Below the pieces are notes generated by a model. It did no database searches and had not been told where the DNA came from. It saw nothing but the letters and a program-made list of their open reading frames with translations. Below, one piece after another: positions 9,756 through 21,963 of a stretch of DNA of 64,000 bases. Numbering within the stretch: position 1 is the first letter of the stretch; the number at the start of each line of letters is the position of its first letter. Position numbers and translations under genes: made by a program. This DNA comes from Pochonia chlamydosporia 170 (lineage: Eukaryota; Ascomycota; Sordariomycetes; Hypocreales; Clavicipitaceae): the NCBI RefSeq assembly GCF_001653235.2, contig NC_035794.1, positions 744,001 to 808,000 on the forward strand, read 5' to 3'.

Positions 9756-12700
9756 ATGGAAAGCCCTTCTGCCCCGCTGGCTGTGCCAGCCGTGTCCTCC
9801 TTGCGGGTCCAACAAGCTACCCCCATGGAAAGGACCTTGAGCCAGGATATCCGAAATGAGCGTGAGGAGCTCCGTGAGGCAGCAGAACAGACCCTCAATG
9901 CCATAGTCGACCTCAACTTGGACGGAACCATCAAATGGGTCAGTCCGTCGTGGACAGACGTCGTCGGTACGCCGTTCGATGCCATAAATGGCAAGCCAAT
10001 GTCGGATCTGATCGTCAGCGAGAACAAAAATGTATTTACCGACATGGTCGTTTCGATGAAGAAGGACGATTCCAAGAGCTATAGGATTCGATTTGCCATC
10101 CAACTCGGCCCGTTGTCCAAGCTGCGATACGTCGAGGAACCCGCAGCCGAAGCCGAGGAAAATGAACAACCAGCTGGTGAACCGGAGCCACAGACGGCTG
10201 ACCTTGAAGCCCAGGGGATCACGGTGTACGATAGTGCATCAGGGGGAGAGAGCCATGTAAGTCTCCTTGGATATTCACTGTGCGACCAAACTCTGAACAC
10301 ATCTCTAATCAAACATAATTCCTTGCCAGACCATGTGGATGCTTCGCCCATGGACGGCTCCACAGGAAATCCAGATCGACCTGCCAGATGTCATTGTCGA
10401 TTCCCTTGGCTCTGGTGCAGAATTGCTCGCCAGTTATCTCACAAGGCTCGCTGAATCCGGCGGTGACGACCTGGAAACGCGCGAGCCACCGGCCCCTGTT
10501 CTCTGTCGCATCTGTGAAAGGCAGATTTCCCCATGGTGGTTTGAAAAACACACAGACCTGTGCCTTCAAGAACATCGTGCCGAAATGGACGTCCAGATGG
10601 CACAGGAAAACCTGACAGAACATCGTCATGCCATTGTCAGAGTTCTTGATGCATTGGAGGCACGGAAGAGCCGTTCAATGACTGGGGAGCAGCAAATAGG
10701 ACCAATGGCAGAATACAAAGGCATGCCCATTGGCCCAGCCCCTTCTGCTCAGTCCTCGCCTGGAACCTCTTTAGCACGCTCTCGTGAGCGTACTGGGGGG
10801 TTTGGGCATGCCAGAGCTCGCTCGTTTGCTATACGCCGGCCCCAAGCCCGCATCGTTGAGTTACTGATGGATCTGTGTGATACCGCCATTGAAATCAGTA
10901 CCCCTGCGATGAAAGAGATGTCCCAACCAGATGATGGGGAGTTTCGTACTCAATCCCCACAGTCGGAATCCCGAATCTCACAAGTCCTTCAATGGCAATC
11001 GCCTAGCACGAATACGCTCGAGCAGGAACAAGGGTTAGCATTCTTGTGCGCAGACACGGAAAAGGTAGCCAAGTCAAAGGTCGATGCAGTCTTCCGCCAT
11101 CGCAGAATCATTGAGTATGCCGAACGCATACGTATCGAGATGGCAGTACTGGTACAAGACTGTATCGATGAAGCCATGAGAAAGGCCGCACAGATCGCTG
11201 CTGGTCGGTTGAGCGATTCCACAGAGGACGACGCCGAGGACGTGGTCGAGGAGGCTCCGCAAGAAGCTCCTCCGCAGGAAGACGACGGCGCTGCTGAGGT
11301 AAACGAAGAGCCTCGTGGACGGGCTGCCGATGAGCTACCGAAGCAGTCCATCTCCAGTCCTTCTGCTTTGGCTGCGGCCTTGCGGCAAATGGATCTATCG
11401 TCGGGGGGTTCGAACCGCTCCCGTCCCACTTCATTCATTGCATCAACAAGGTCCAGCAGTCCCAAGGAGTGTCCCACCCCACGATCTACTGTTGACAGTG
11501 GCTCGATTCCCGCTGGCAACGCCCGACATGCGAGAAGGGGATCGTCTCTCTTATATGAAGCTGAAATTGCCGAAGGTGACGGAAGCTTCCGGTCATCATC
11601 TGTAGCCTCTCGCAATGCAGCCAGAACGGAGTCACCGATATCTGAGTTCGGCGACTTGAGGCGTGCTGCCAGCACCCGGCAGCACCATCGAAGAAGCCTC
11701 GTCATACCTGGAACGTCTTCGCCTCGTCGTCAGGAATCCCCATCTCGTTCTACGCAGCCATCCTCGCCGCTGCGGATCAAACCCCGGGTCACACCCTATC
11801 AGGAAGGGCTTGCCTCTCCTGAGGCGTCTCCAATGTTCCCAACCAGTGAATTTAGCTCGCCTGTATCCCATCCAGTACGCCATCACAGACGCCAATCGTC
11901 AGCAGCTATATCAGATTTTATTATGAGAGCACCTCCGTCGCCGCGGCTGGGTGCAACTCAAGCTCCTCCACAGGCTCGCGCCGCACAGCCGTCTATTAAA
12001 GATTTTGAAATCATCAAGCCAATTAGCAAAGGTGCATTCGGAAGTGTATATCTCTCCAAAAAGAAATCTACTGGAGAATATTTTGCTATCAAGGTGTTGA
12101 AGAAGGCAGACATGGTAGCCAAGAACCAAGTAGGCAATGTCAAGGCAGAGCGAGCCATTATGATGTGGCAGGGTCAGAGTGACTTTGTTGCCAAGCTATA
12201 CTGGACCTTTTCCAGCAAGGACTACCTCTACCTGGTCATGGAGTACCTCAATGGTGGAGACTGCGCCTCATTGATCAAAGTACTTGGTGGCCTTCCCGAG
12301 GAATGGGTGACAAAGTACCTTGGTGAGGTTGTGTTGGGCGTCGAACATCTTCACGAGAGAGACATCATTCATCGTGATCTGAAGCCAGATAATCTCCTCA
12401 TTGATCAAAAAGGTCACCTAAAGTTGACGGACTTTGGTCTATCACGAATGGGACTTGTCGGCAGACAAAAACGCGCATTAAACAGTGAGGCGGCGGACAC
12501 GACGCCAGACTTGTTAAAGCAAGGTCCTTTTGCCAGGTCCACATCTATGGCTTCTTCCCGATCAACCTCGCTTGACTTGCACGGTCATCCCCATTCCCCT
12601 ACTGGGACACCAATGATGACCCCAGATGTGGGAAGTGTTAGCCAACCGTCGTATTTCAGCCTCGCATCATCCATACCGCCCGACAATCGACGGATATCTA

Positions 12701-15618
12701 GCGGACATAGAAGCGATAGCGGCGGCAGCGAGTCTCTGGCTCATCTGCTGACGTCCTTCTCCCTGGCTGATTCTGATCCTGGATCTCAACCACTGAGTGC
12801 CAAAGTTCCTCTTATGGAGGACGACGTAGTCATCCAGGGTTCTCCAGATATGATAGCCAGCCAACCTAACATCAGGGCCAGTGTGGACGGTCATTCCCGC
12901 AACTCCCTTCCACCCTCCAACATGATGCCGCCACCAATGGCTCTGTTCGATCCCGAGGACACGAATCGGCGCTTTGTTGGCACTCCAGACTATTTGGCAC
13001 CAGAAACCATCAATGGAGATAAACAGGACGAAACGAGCGATTGGTGGTCTGTTGGATGTATCATGTTCGAGTTTCTATATGGCATTCCGCCTTTTCACGC
13101 AAGCGAAGCCGAGCAGGTATTTGACAACATCCTAGCACGAAGGATCCAATGGCCAGATGAGGCTGATTGTGAGCCCATCTCGGAGGAGGCTAAAGATCTC
13201 ATCAACAAACTGTTATGCATGGACCCCAAGGAACGGCTAGGATCCAATCGTGATGAAAAGTTCTCTTCTGGGGGAGAAGAAATTCGGAGCCACCCCTGGT
13301 TCGCAAGTATCAACTGGGAGACTTTGCTCGAGGACGAGGCACAATTTGTGCCTCAACCAGAGAATCCTGAGGATACAGAATACTTTGACGCCAGAGGCGC
13401 CGTCTTGCAATCTTTCGCGGAGGAGATTGAAGATCAAATGTCGCCGCAGTCTTCTGCTGGAGGGTTTGAGTACTCCGATCGACCGCATGATGCTCTTTCA
13501 CGAGTTCGCTCGCAAGTCAATTCAATTAATCGGAAACTGATGCCCCTACACATTCCACCCCACGTTCGAGACCTGAAGTCGAGGAGACTGAGCGAACCGG
13601 TGGCTGCGGACGACTTTGGCTCGTTCACGTTCAAGAATTTACCAGTCCTCGAGAAAGCAAACAAAGATGTCATCCAAAAATTGAGGGCGGACGCAATGGC
13701 GTCACAGAGCAAGCAGTCTGCCATTAGTCCCGGGGGAGCAGCAAATGTGACCTCGCCGGCTCCATCACTAGATGGAAGCCCAGTCTTGTCTACACACCTC
13801 CATCGCACCATTTCGAATGCCAAAGCAGGGAATCGGCCGCAATCGCCATCAGGGTACAGCCATGCCAACTCGTCGCCAAGTCGAGTATCACAGCCTTCAT
13901 CCCCTCTGCTAGTCTCGTTTGTGGCTGGACAAGGCGCAGAAGGTCGACGAAAGGCGTCGAGCAACTCCTCAAGCCTGTCACACCAGTCAGGACCAGCGTC
14001 GCTACAGCCTCACTCATCGCTTGATGTGCCTAAGGTGCCACCAAGTTTGCAAAAGGCGGCAACCACAGTCGCTGCATCTCCCATCAAGGGCCGTGGATCG
14101 GCTCCGGCGCCCTTGGCACTGTCTCCGCAAAAACTCATGTCCACGCCGCGACAAGGCAGCGGATCAACTACGAGGTCCAGGTCTTTAACGGTGGGGTCGC
14201 AGGAAGCGAGCCCAATATCATCCGATGTTCTTCAACATCATCGTAATCGGCGGAGTCAGGTGTTCGACATGTCACCGTCATCATCGGACAATGAAGGCGA
14301 TAAGCATAATGCTTTGCTGCGTGTACAACGTCGCAGGCAAAGCTCACGCCGGCTCTCACAAATTGCATTTGACAGTGGCCCTACCTTTAGACCTCTGGAC
14401 GTTTTGATTTGCGAAGATCACCCCGTATCAAGGATGGTCATGGAGAAATTATTGGAAAAGCTACGCTGTCGTACAATTTCCGTGGCAAATGGTTCTGAGG
14501 CCGTTCGCTACTCAATGAGCGAAATCCAGTTCGATGTCATCTTCTTGGAATACAAGCTGCCCCAGATCAGCGGAGCCGATGTGGCACGAATGATTCGGGA
14601 AACCAAGAATGCCAACTCTCACACTCCCATTGTGGCAATCACTGCATATCTTAAGGAGCTACAGGCGCCGCACTACTTTGATTCCTTGATTGAGAAGCCT
14701 ATCAGCTCCTCCAAGCTGACCGAGGTTCTACGCAGCCTGTGTCAATGGCGTCCGGCATCACCAAACCGGACAATTTCAGGGCCGCTACCCAACCCTATGC
14801 CCATTGGTGTCAGGAAAACGAACCAACGAGCTGACGATAGCCCGACGTCGAGCCTGTCTGCTTTTCCTGGACGACATTCGTCTGCAATGATGTCCAGCCG
14901 CGAAGACTCCATTACTTCTAGCATGTTTGGGGATTCAGAGTCGGTCACGACAGATGACATTCCCGTTGTCATCAGCCGCAAGGCAACGGGCGAATGGGAA
15001 GAAGGCGGCCTCGGCATCACGGAATCGGACATTCTCTCCGCTGCAGAAGGCTCCCCAAAGGGAGTTCCGACTCTTTTGACTCAGCAATCTGCGCCGGGGC
15101 AAATGGAGCATCTCCGCCAGGGAGACAGGACGCGGGCCAGAAGGGAAAGCGGCGACAGAAAGGGTATCGAAGGAACCGACTCCGCAGATGACGAGGATGA
15201 AGAAACGGGGACGTCCAAGGGGAAGCACAGACGGCGGGGCAGCAAGCCACTGCAAGGCAAATCGACGCTTCCCAGTTCGAAACTGGGCATTGAAATGATG
15301 CGTGCCGACAGCCATGATAGCGTCACAGTCGGGTCCGAGAGCACCCCCGAGGCGGTAACACAAGTCGCCACAACACCATCACAGGAAATGGGCACTCCCG
15401 TACTTGCAGCAACTGAGGTGCCAGAGACTGTCACTGCACCGGAGTGCCAGAAAAATACTACCCCAGCAAGCAAGCAGGATATGAAGCACGTAAGCAATAT
15501 TACGGTTCCAGACTGTGCAGATACCACGCCACGACCACCAGTATCTACGCGCTCTGCTAGCGAGCTGACCTTGCTGGACACTTCTGAAGAGGCTACACCA
15601 CGACCTGGTGGAAAATGA
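9756..15618 (+). CDS. rim15: Rim15-type PAS/AGC serine-threonine kinase with receiver domain
   Basis: Rim15 (Cek1/Ppk31 in fission yeast) is a large nutrient-regulated kinase. In yeast it is held inactive by TORC1, PKA and Pho85 and acts through Igo1/2 to bring cells into quiescence and stress resistance. Exons 9756-10256 and 10330-15618 (intron 73 nt) give 1929 residues. A PAS-like domain lies at about 48-120, and a small Cys/His cluster LCRICERQ...WWFEKHTDLC at 225-245. The kinase domain spans about 725-1150 with GAFGSVYL, catalytic Lys755, HRDLKPDN (Asp850), DFGLS (868) and GTPDYLAPE (1051-1059). An insert of about 180 residues between DFG and the APE motif is typical of this family. A receiver domain occupies about 1523-1625, but the phospho-acceptor Asp is Glu1574 (VIFLEYKLPQ). 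Long Ser/Pro-rich linkers suggest regulation by phosphorylation. Confidence 0.95.
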
Positions 15619-18600
15619 ACAGCGGCTTGCGCCTAGAAGACACGCAGTACAACCACGAGAAACGGAATGATGAAAGAGATTGCCATATCAAGGAAGGGAA
15701 GCATGTCAATTTTGGATGTGCTCCCTCTTATTCTTTTCTATCCTTACAATTTTCTCTTCTTCATTGTTCATTCATATTTGACATTATTTTTACCTTTTTC
15801 CTTTGTATGCAAGGCTGCAGCGAGGCGTTACCTGGGCAAGTTTATGATTATTGTTTTTTTCCCCTCTGTACCGCGCACGTAACTACCTGCACATGACGGC
15901 GGAACCGGCACTCGAGATTTCACGAGTACATGTTGTGTCCGTGAGCTTAAAGGGCGGAAGGTGTTATGATCACATAGGAGCGGGTTGCGATTCGGGAAGG
16001 ACGGTGATGGTTTGGTGGCATTTACTATTATTCTTATTCTTATTCCTGCCGTTCATATGGTAAAATTACACCGTTGCATCCCCTATTCTTGACATGAGAC
16101 CTGGCGCCAGATTTCTTTGCATTGGTGTTGATGAGCATGAGTGAGCAGGGGGGGTGTGGACGGATGTATGCTGTGCGTGGATGGAAGAGGAACAGATGTG
16201 ACTTAGTTTCTGATGTATGTATGTCTGGTTTGAGGCTTTATGAGAAATATCTACTTTACGAACCGTGCGATCGTGTTTACTTGAGGCTTGGGCATCAGAT
16301 TTGGTTAACCGGAACACGTGGAATTAAAGTGTGAAATAAGTCTACGTATTCGTTAAATAATTTGTGGCTGGAGTTTAAGAGAATGGAATACCATTCAGGA
16401 ACAATTGGTAGCACTGTAAATTGTGGTCGCAAAGAAAAGTAAACTTTACGTGGGTGGTTGTGTCATGGAGGAAAAATTGGGTCTTGTGAGAGGTGGTGAG
16501 AGAGGAGGGGGGATTTTCCTCATGACAGACAACAGAGTGCGACATTGCATCACAGAATAGTTCAGATGCATCATTGATCTTACATTCATGCATAGAAGTT
16601 TCGAGACCATGACGAGGTACTTGGAACATCCCATCAGGGTCTCAGGGTCCCGGGGTTCAATGATCTTTTGTTGAGATTGTGCGCAGAGTCCAGGGTAGTT
16701 GGATGGGAAACTTGGCGATGCCGCATACGCAGATGCTTTTGCCCGCGTGAGTGGGCTGGATCTAGATAAAGAATGTGCACGAAGCTAGTGCGGATTACGG
16801 CGCACTGGCAGCAAAGTCCGGTCGGGTTTGCAACGGGAAAAAAAAACAGCTCGTCAGCGGCAATGATTGAATAGAGGGCCAAGCGTTCAAGTCTTGGTCC
16901 CGGCTGGGCGTGCTGGGCGTTCTGGGCGTTCTGGGCCTCTGTCATTGTCTCGTCCTGAAGGAGCGAAGAGGGACAAGAGGAGATGACACTTTTTTTTCTG
17001 CAGCCCTCAAACAAAGAACAAGCCCAGACCGGGCCGTATCCATCCATTTTCCGTTTCGTTCGACATGCTGGGCAGGGGTCCAGACACTACAACATGTCCG
17101 CCCCGGTTGTGACGACGAAAGCCGAGCATTGTGGCTTGGCTTGGCTGCGTTATCTGCACCGGGGCCAGACAGACCTCACGCGACCAACTGCCCGTTCGGT
17201 GAGGTATTTGGGAGCTCGGGGCACACAAATGCGACGACACATGATTTGGACGCAGTTTTTGGTCGTGATGAGACGGCAGCAGGTTCGCGACCGAGGGCAG
17301 GGGATTGGCAGGTGTATTATAGCTTCCAGAGGCGACAGCATTTCGGTGACGGATAGGAATAAGCGCAATTCAAGGGCTGGCGGGATTGGCCAAACTCTGT
17401 CGATCTGTGCGTGGTTTGAGTGCCGCTTGAGCCGAACGCAGACAGAGACATTGACTTGCACGACCGGACATCTTTGGACGAGTGAGACATGCTCTGACCA
17501 AAGACCAGCCGGACAAGACCAGAGAGCGCACCGCCAAAACCCCCAAATCCTTTCTTCCATTGCTTCCAGTCCCCTCCCCTTGCCTTGCCTTGCCTTACCT
17601 TGCCTTGTGCTTGCTCCCCAGATTTCTGGACCCCCCGGTCATGATGGCCTCCAACCCTTGTCGCCATGCCCTTGCTTCGGCCAACCAGATGGCTCATCTT
17701 GCATGAAAATTGATGAATGCAACCAAGATACTCCGTACTCTTTTGGCATGTTCGCCTGCCGCTGCGTCCTGTCGGTCTCTTGTTCCAGTAATTGTTTCCC
17801 ATGCTCCCCAGGTGCTCTGATCATGCCTAGTGGCTCGATGACGGCTCTTCCGGCGGCGAAGTCAGAATCCGCCATCTTGACCAGCCCACAAAGCCCAAGT
17901 CTAGCCAGCGCAAGTCTCCGCACCAAGCGGAAACAGCTTGCAGCCCGCAAAAAAAGCTTTTTGGACCCTTCGTGGCCAGAGAATCGAACACGGTGCTCAA
18001 TCGAGGCCTCTGACTGGTCCAATTCATCTTCGCCTTCCATTTTGATGCTTGTTCTCGGTCGTCGAAACCGGATCGTGTCAGTGACGCTGCCGTCTTGTTT
18101 AAAGAGAGCTCCTCGGCCACGCTGCTCGTGTCGTAAACCTTCCAAGACAGAGTCAATCTTGACTAGACTTTTGTTTAAAAAGATTCAAGGAAGAAGCCGT
18201 GCTCCTTCTTTGTTCTTACCCAGCCATCTTCTTGTCGTCTTCCCACTCTGTGGTTCCTTCCCTAAACGGCCGTCAACACGGAGCGTGCCTTCCAAACCAG
18301 CCTCGGCCACTACGAGAGTGGCAAGAGCCTCCCCAAACTTTTTTTCTTCGAACTTTCTATTTTGCCTTTACTCTAACCTCGTTTTCTTCGACTCGACGAC
18401 TGTCGTTGCAATTTTGAGTGGGCGCGAATCACTTGACCTTGGAAGTCACCGACGAACACCTTTTCTCTTCACCCGCTCTTCCTACAAAAACTACCCATCG
18501 CATCCCTCCTCGCCCTACTACAGCCGAAGCGAACGCAGATATTATCCTCCCACCTCTGACCCCATTTCCTCAACCTGGGTTGCCTGCTTTGAGTCTGGTG

Positions 18601-18730
18601 TGTGTGTGCCTAGTCCACTCATCGCTCATTGCACACCCCCCTTCTGTCTGCCTCTCTGCGCCATCAGCAGGCACAATCTATCACTTAATCTCACCAAGGT
18701 CGTTCCCCGACACAGGGCCAATAAGACCAA
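15619..18730. other. Gene-free region with pyrimidine-rich leader
   Basis: The left part holds the rim15 3' region. From about 17480 to 18730 the plus strand is strongly C/T-rich, as expected for the promoter and long untranslated leader of the transporter that starts at 18731. A plus-strand frame is open from 16983 to 18923. It overlaps the transporter start in another frame, is Ser/Pro/Arg-rich, and resembles no family. The shortage of stop codons is explained at least partly by the C/T bias. A CACGTG hexamer lies at about 16315, too far upstream to assign. Confidence 0.45.
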
Positions 18731-20846
18731 ATGGCTGGCCCCGAATCAACCGACTCTGACACGGTGCATCAACACCAACACCAACACCACCATCACCATC
18801 ACCACCACCAGTCGATTCCCGGCGAGATTCCCATTCCTCATGGACCTCCCGGCGACCATGACAGTGATGATTTCCCCATTCAGCACGCTACCGCCGATGA
18901 GCAGCGCATTTTCAGCCATGTAACTCGCCCCGATGATTCGTATACACCTGATGGCGTCTACTGGGCTGATCTACCCTGGATGCAGCGTGTCAAGTTTGTC
19001 AGTAAAGTTGACCGCGAAGCTGCTTCCAAGGAGCTGAGCACCATTGGCTCCATGATGAAGTCAGATCCCTTGTCTCCTGTTTCGTGGTATTTCCGACATG
19101 CCGTCATTCCTGGTGCTGGTCTTGGCCTTGAAGGTTATGTCTTGTTCTCAATCGGCAACTTGGAACCTCTCTTCAAGAAGGTCTGGCCAGAGTGCTGGGA
19201 CAAGCACGAAGTCTGCAGTAAGAACTGGATTGCTAGTGTTACATACCTTGAGATTATTGGTATCATGGTTGGCCAAGTTTTCGTCGGTGTAAGTACTCTG
19301 TTCTACCATGCGCTGCGCAGTGTTTTCGCGGCAAGACGCTAATCATGCTTCTTCCATATAGGTCATTGGTGATTGGGTTGGTCGTCGCTGGGGTCTGATC
19401 CAGGATGCCATCATCATGTTTGTTGGTCTCCTCATGCTCACTGCTTCTTGGGGCTTGACCCTTCAAGGCTGGGTCATTTGCTACGCCTGGTCTCTCTTCT
19501 TCTACTCCCTCGGTGTTGGTGGCGAGTATCCAATCACTGCCACCTCTTCACTTGAAAATGCCGTCACCGCTGGCAAGATGTCCACTAAGGAGGATCGTCT
19601 CCATCGTGGCCGCCGTGTCACTATGGCCTTCTTGATGCAGGGCTGGGGTCAGTTTGTGAACCAGGTTCTCCTCATTGTTTTGTTGGTCATCTTCAACAAG
19701 GGAAGCGGCGCTCCTCCTTATACCACCTCGGCTGCCCAGTATGCGTTCCGTCTTTCCTTCGCATTCCCTGCTATTGGCACTCTTTGGCTTGTGTACTACA
19801 GAACTTGGAAGATGCCCAATGCTTCCAAGCAGCTCTCTCAAGCTAAGAACCGAACCAACGTCACCGGCTACGATGTCACTGCTCTGCGCTACTGCTTCAC
19901 ACACTTTGGTGGACGTCTGTTCGCCACTGCCGGCACTTGGTTCTGCAATGACGTTTTCTTCTACGGTAACAAGCTTTTCCAGGGTCAGTTCATCAAAGTC
20001 ATTTCCGATAACCCCAACTCTCTCATGACCAACTGGACCTGGAACTTGGTCAACATCACCGTCTCGCTCGCTGGTTATTATGCCGCCTCTCTGCTCATTG
20101 ACAACAAGCTTTATGGCCGCAAGCTCATGCAGCAAGTTGGCTTTTTCATGTGCTTCCTCATGTTCGTCATCCCTGCCTTCCGCTACAAGTACTACTCTAG
20201 TCCTGAAGGAATTCACTCCTTCCAGGCCATGTACTTCCTGTCTTCGTTCTTCAACCAGTTTGGCCCCAATTCCGTCACGTTCCTCATTGCTGGCGAAGTT
20301 TTCCCTACTCCGATCCGTGCTACCGCCCATGGTTTCTCCGCATGCATGGGCAAGGCCGGCGCTTTGCTTGCTTCTGTTCTGTACAACTACATTGACGACC
20401 AGACCAAGTTCTACGTTGTCCCTTGGTTCGGCCTTGCAGGCATGTTCCTCACCTGGCTTTACCTGCCGGACACCACTGGTCTGGATCTTAAGGAACAGGA
20501 GCGCCGCTGGAGATACATTCGCGATGGCAAAGCACACGAGTACCACGGTATTGCCGTCCACCCTCAACATCTGAGTCTGTGGGAACGCATGTGCGGCCTT
20601 CACAAGACTTACGACCCAGAGGCCGACTGGAAGGCTAAGATTGCTGATATGCGCGCCGAGTGGGAGACGGTTCAGGCTTCCCGCGGTCCTAAGGAAACCG
20701 AGGGAGACCATGACCATCACGGCATGCCCGAAGATGGCGAGTTCTCTCCAGAGATTCACGCCTACTTCAAGCGCTCAAGCCCCAATAACATGACTAGCGG
20801 CTCGCAAGGCGTCCTTAGCGAAAAGATAAGTGACGAAACAAAATAA
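18731..20846 (+). CDS. MFS transporter, phosphate:H+ symporter-like
   Basis: This is a plasma-membrane major facilitator permease, probably a proton-coupled phosphate or phosphoester importer. Exons 18731-19288 and 19362-20846 (intron 73 nt, phase 0) give 680 residues. The N terminus is cytoplasmic, with a His/Gln run (about residues 13-28) made of CAC/CAT/CAA codons. The first membrane segments surround LGLEGYVLFSIGNLEPLF, and the MFS signature GDWVGRRWGLIQDA follows the intron. Then come VGGEYPITATSSLENAV, an intracellular loop, and the second half with FLIAGEVFPTPIRATAHG and LPDTTGLDLKEQERRW, the latter pair matching the sugar/phosphate MFS pattern (PETKG-like end). It is related to, but clearly outside, canonical Pho84, whose first helix motif is absent. 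The substrate assignment is therefore moderate. The C-terminal tail is acidic and His-containing. Confidence 0.85.
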
Positions 20847-21963
20847 ATCAAGAACGAATATAACTACAGTCGGACATATTGATTATACCATGTGGAAATT
20901 GCATCACGTCTTCTGGATTCAGGATATTGTAGGGGAGGCAAAATGTCGATTTTAGTTTTGGCGTTTCACGGTTATCACAAGCTGCGATCATTGCGAAGGA
21001 TATTGGCCCTTTGTTTTTTTGTTTAAGTTTAGGGATATTTGCATCCTTTGCTGTTAGCGATGAGGACGTCGCGGGCACTGGCACTCAATGTAGTTATGCA
21101 TGGCGAGGTTCGGCCATCTGGTAGGCAATATTGGATTCGGCAAAAGCCAAAACATCTATAATGAAGACAATTTCATGAATTATTCCTGATCCCTTACATA
21201 ATCTGTGATACGATGTCGATTGGGTTTCATGTCCGCCCCGTGCATTTTCGATTCAAGCATTAGGGCATTGGAGTCCAATATCACAGACTACTAGTCACAG
21301 AAAGGGCAGAAAAGCATCTGACTTACGGCATATCCATTTTTTCATGACAAAAGATGCTCAAGTTTTCAAATAATCGTACATGAATTGAAGAGTAGAGCAT
21401 ACGATTGGAGGGCAAGACGGGTTGAAAGAGGAGACCAGCAGTCAGTTGCCCAAGACTATTCATCTCTTGAGATGTGTCCACCTCGTTTGACGACGATGTT
21501 TCCCGAACTTCTGCACGAGACCCCGAATTCCTTACACTGTGTAACTCTTCCCGTGATATTTGTCTCGCTTTCTCAACTAAAAACAACGCCAATCCCTCGT
21601 ATTATGCGCCAAATCAGTTAGCCGCTGAAGTTGTACTGCAATGCCCAGATACATGATGCGTCGCCATTGGGTATTTTTCCTTCCCGATGCTCCATAAAAT
21701 AACGGCTTGGAAGTAACCAAACATCGTCTTCCGTTGCTATGTTCTGGAAAGGCCCCTTTTCCTTCTACCACTTTGTACATTCCTTTATCAACTCCGAAAT
21801 AATAAGTCACAATAACAACACAACAGGCGAACAAACAAGCAGTTTCCACGTAACAAGCAGTGTATCATTAAAAATCCCTTCTTCCCAAAAAAAAAAAAAA
21901 AATAGTTCGAAAAGTCGACAAGAATCATAAACGGTGTCATGGCATCCTGCTTTGGCCGTCCTT
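20847..21963. other. Convergent 3' intergenic region
   Basis: This region lies between the 3' ends of the transporter (plus) and the zinc-finger gene (minus), so it holds two terminators. An A15 run lies near 21888-21902. No gene was recognised. Confidence 0.55.

Noticed and set aside
16313..16320. CACGTG as a phosphate-response (Pho4/NUC-1) site
   Set aside because: It is about 2.4 kb from the transporter start and close to the rim15 3' end; a single hexamer is expected by chance.
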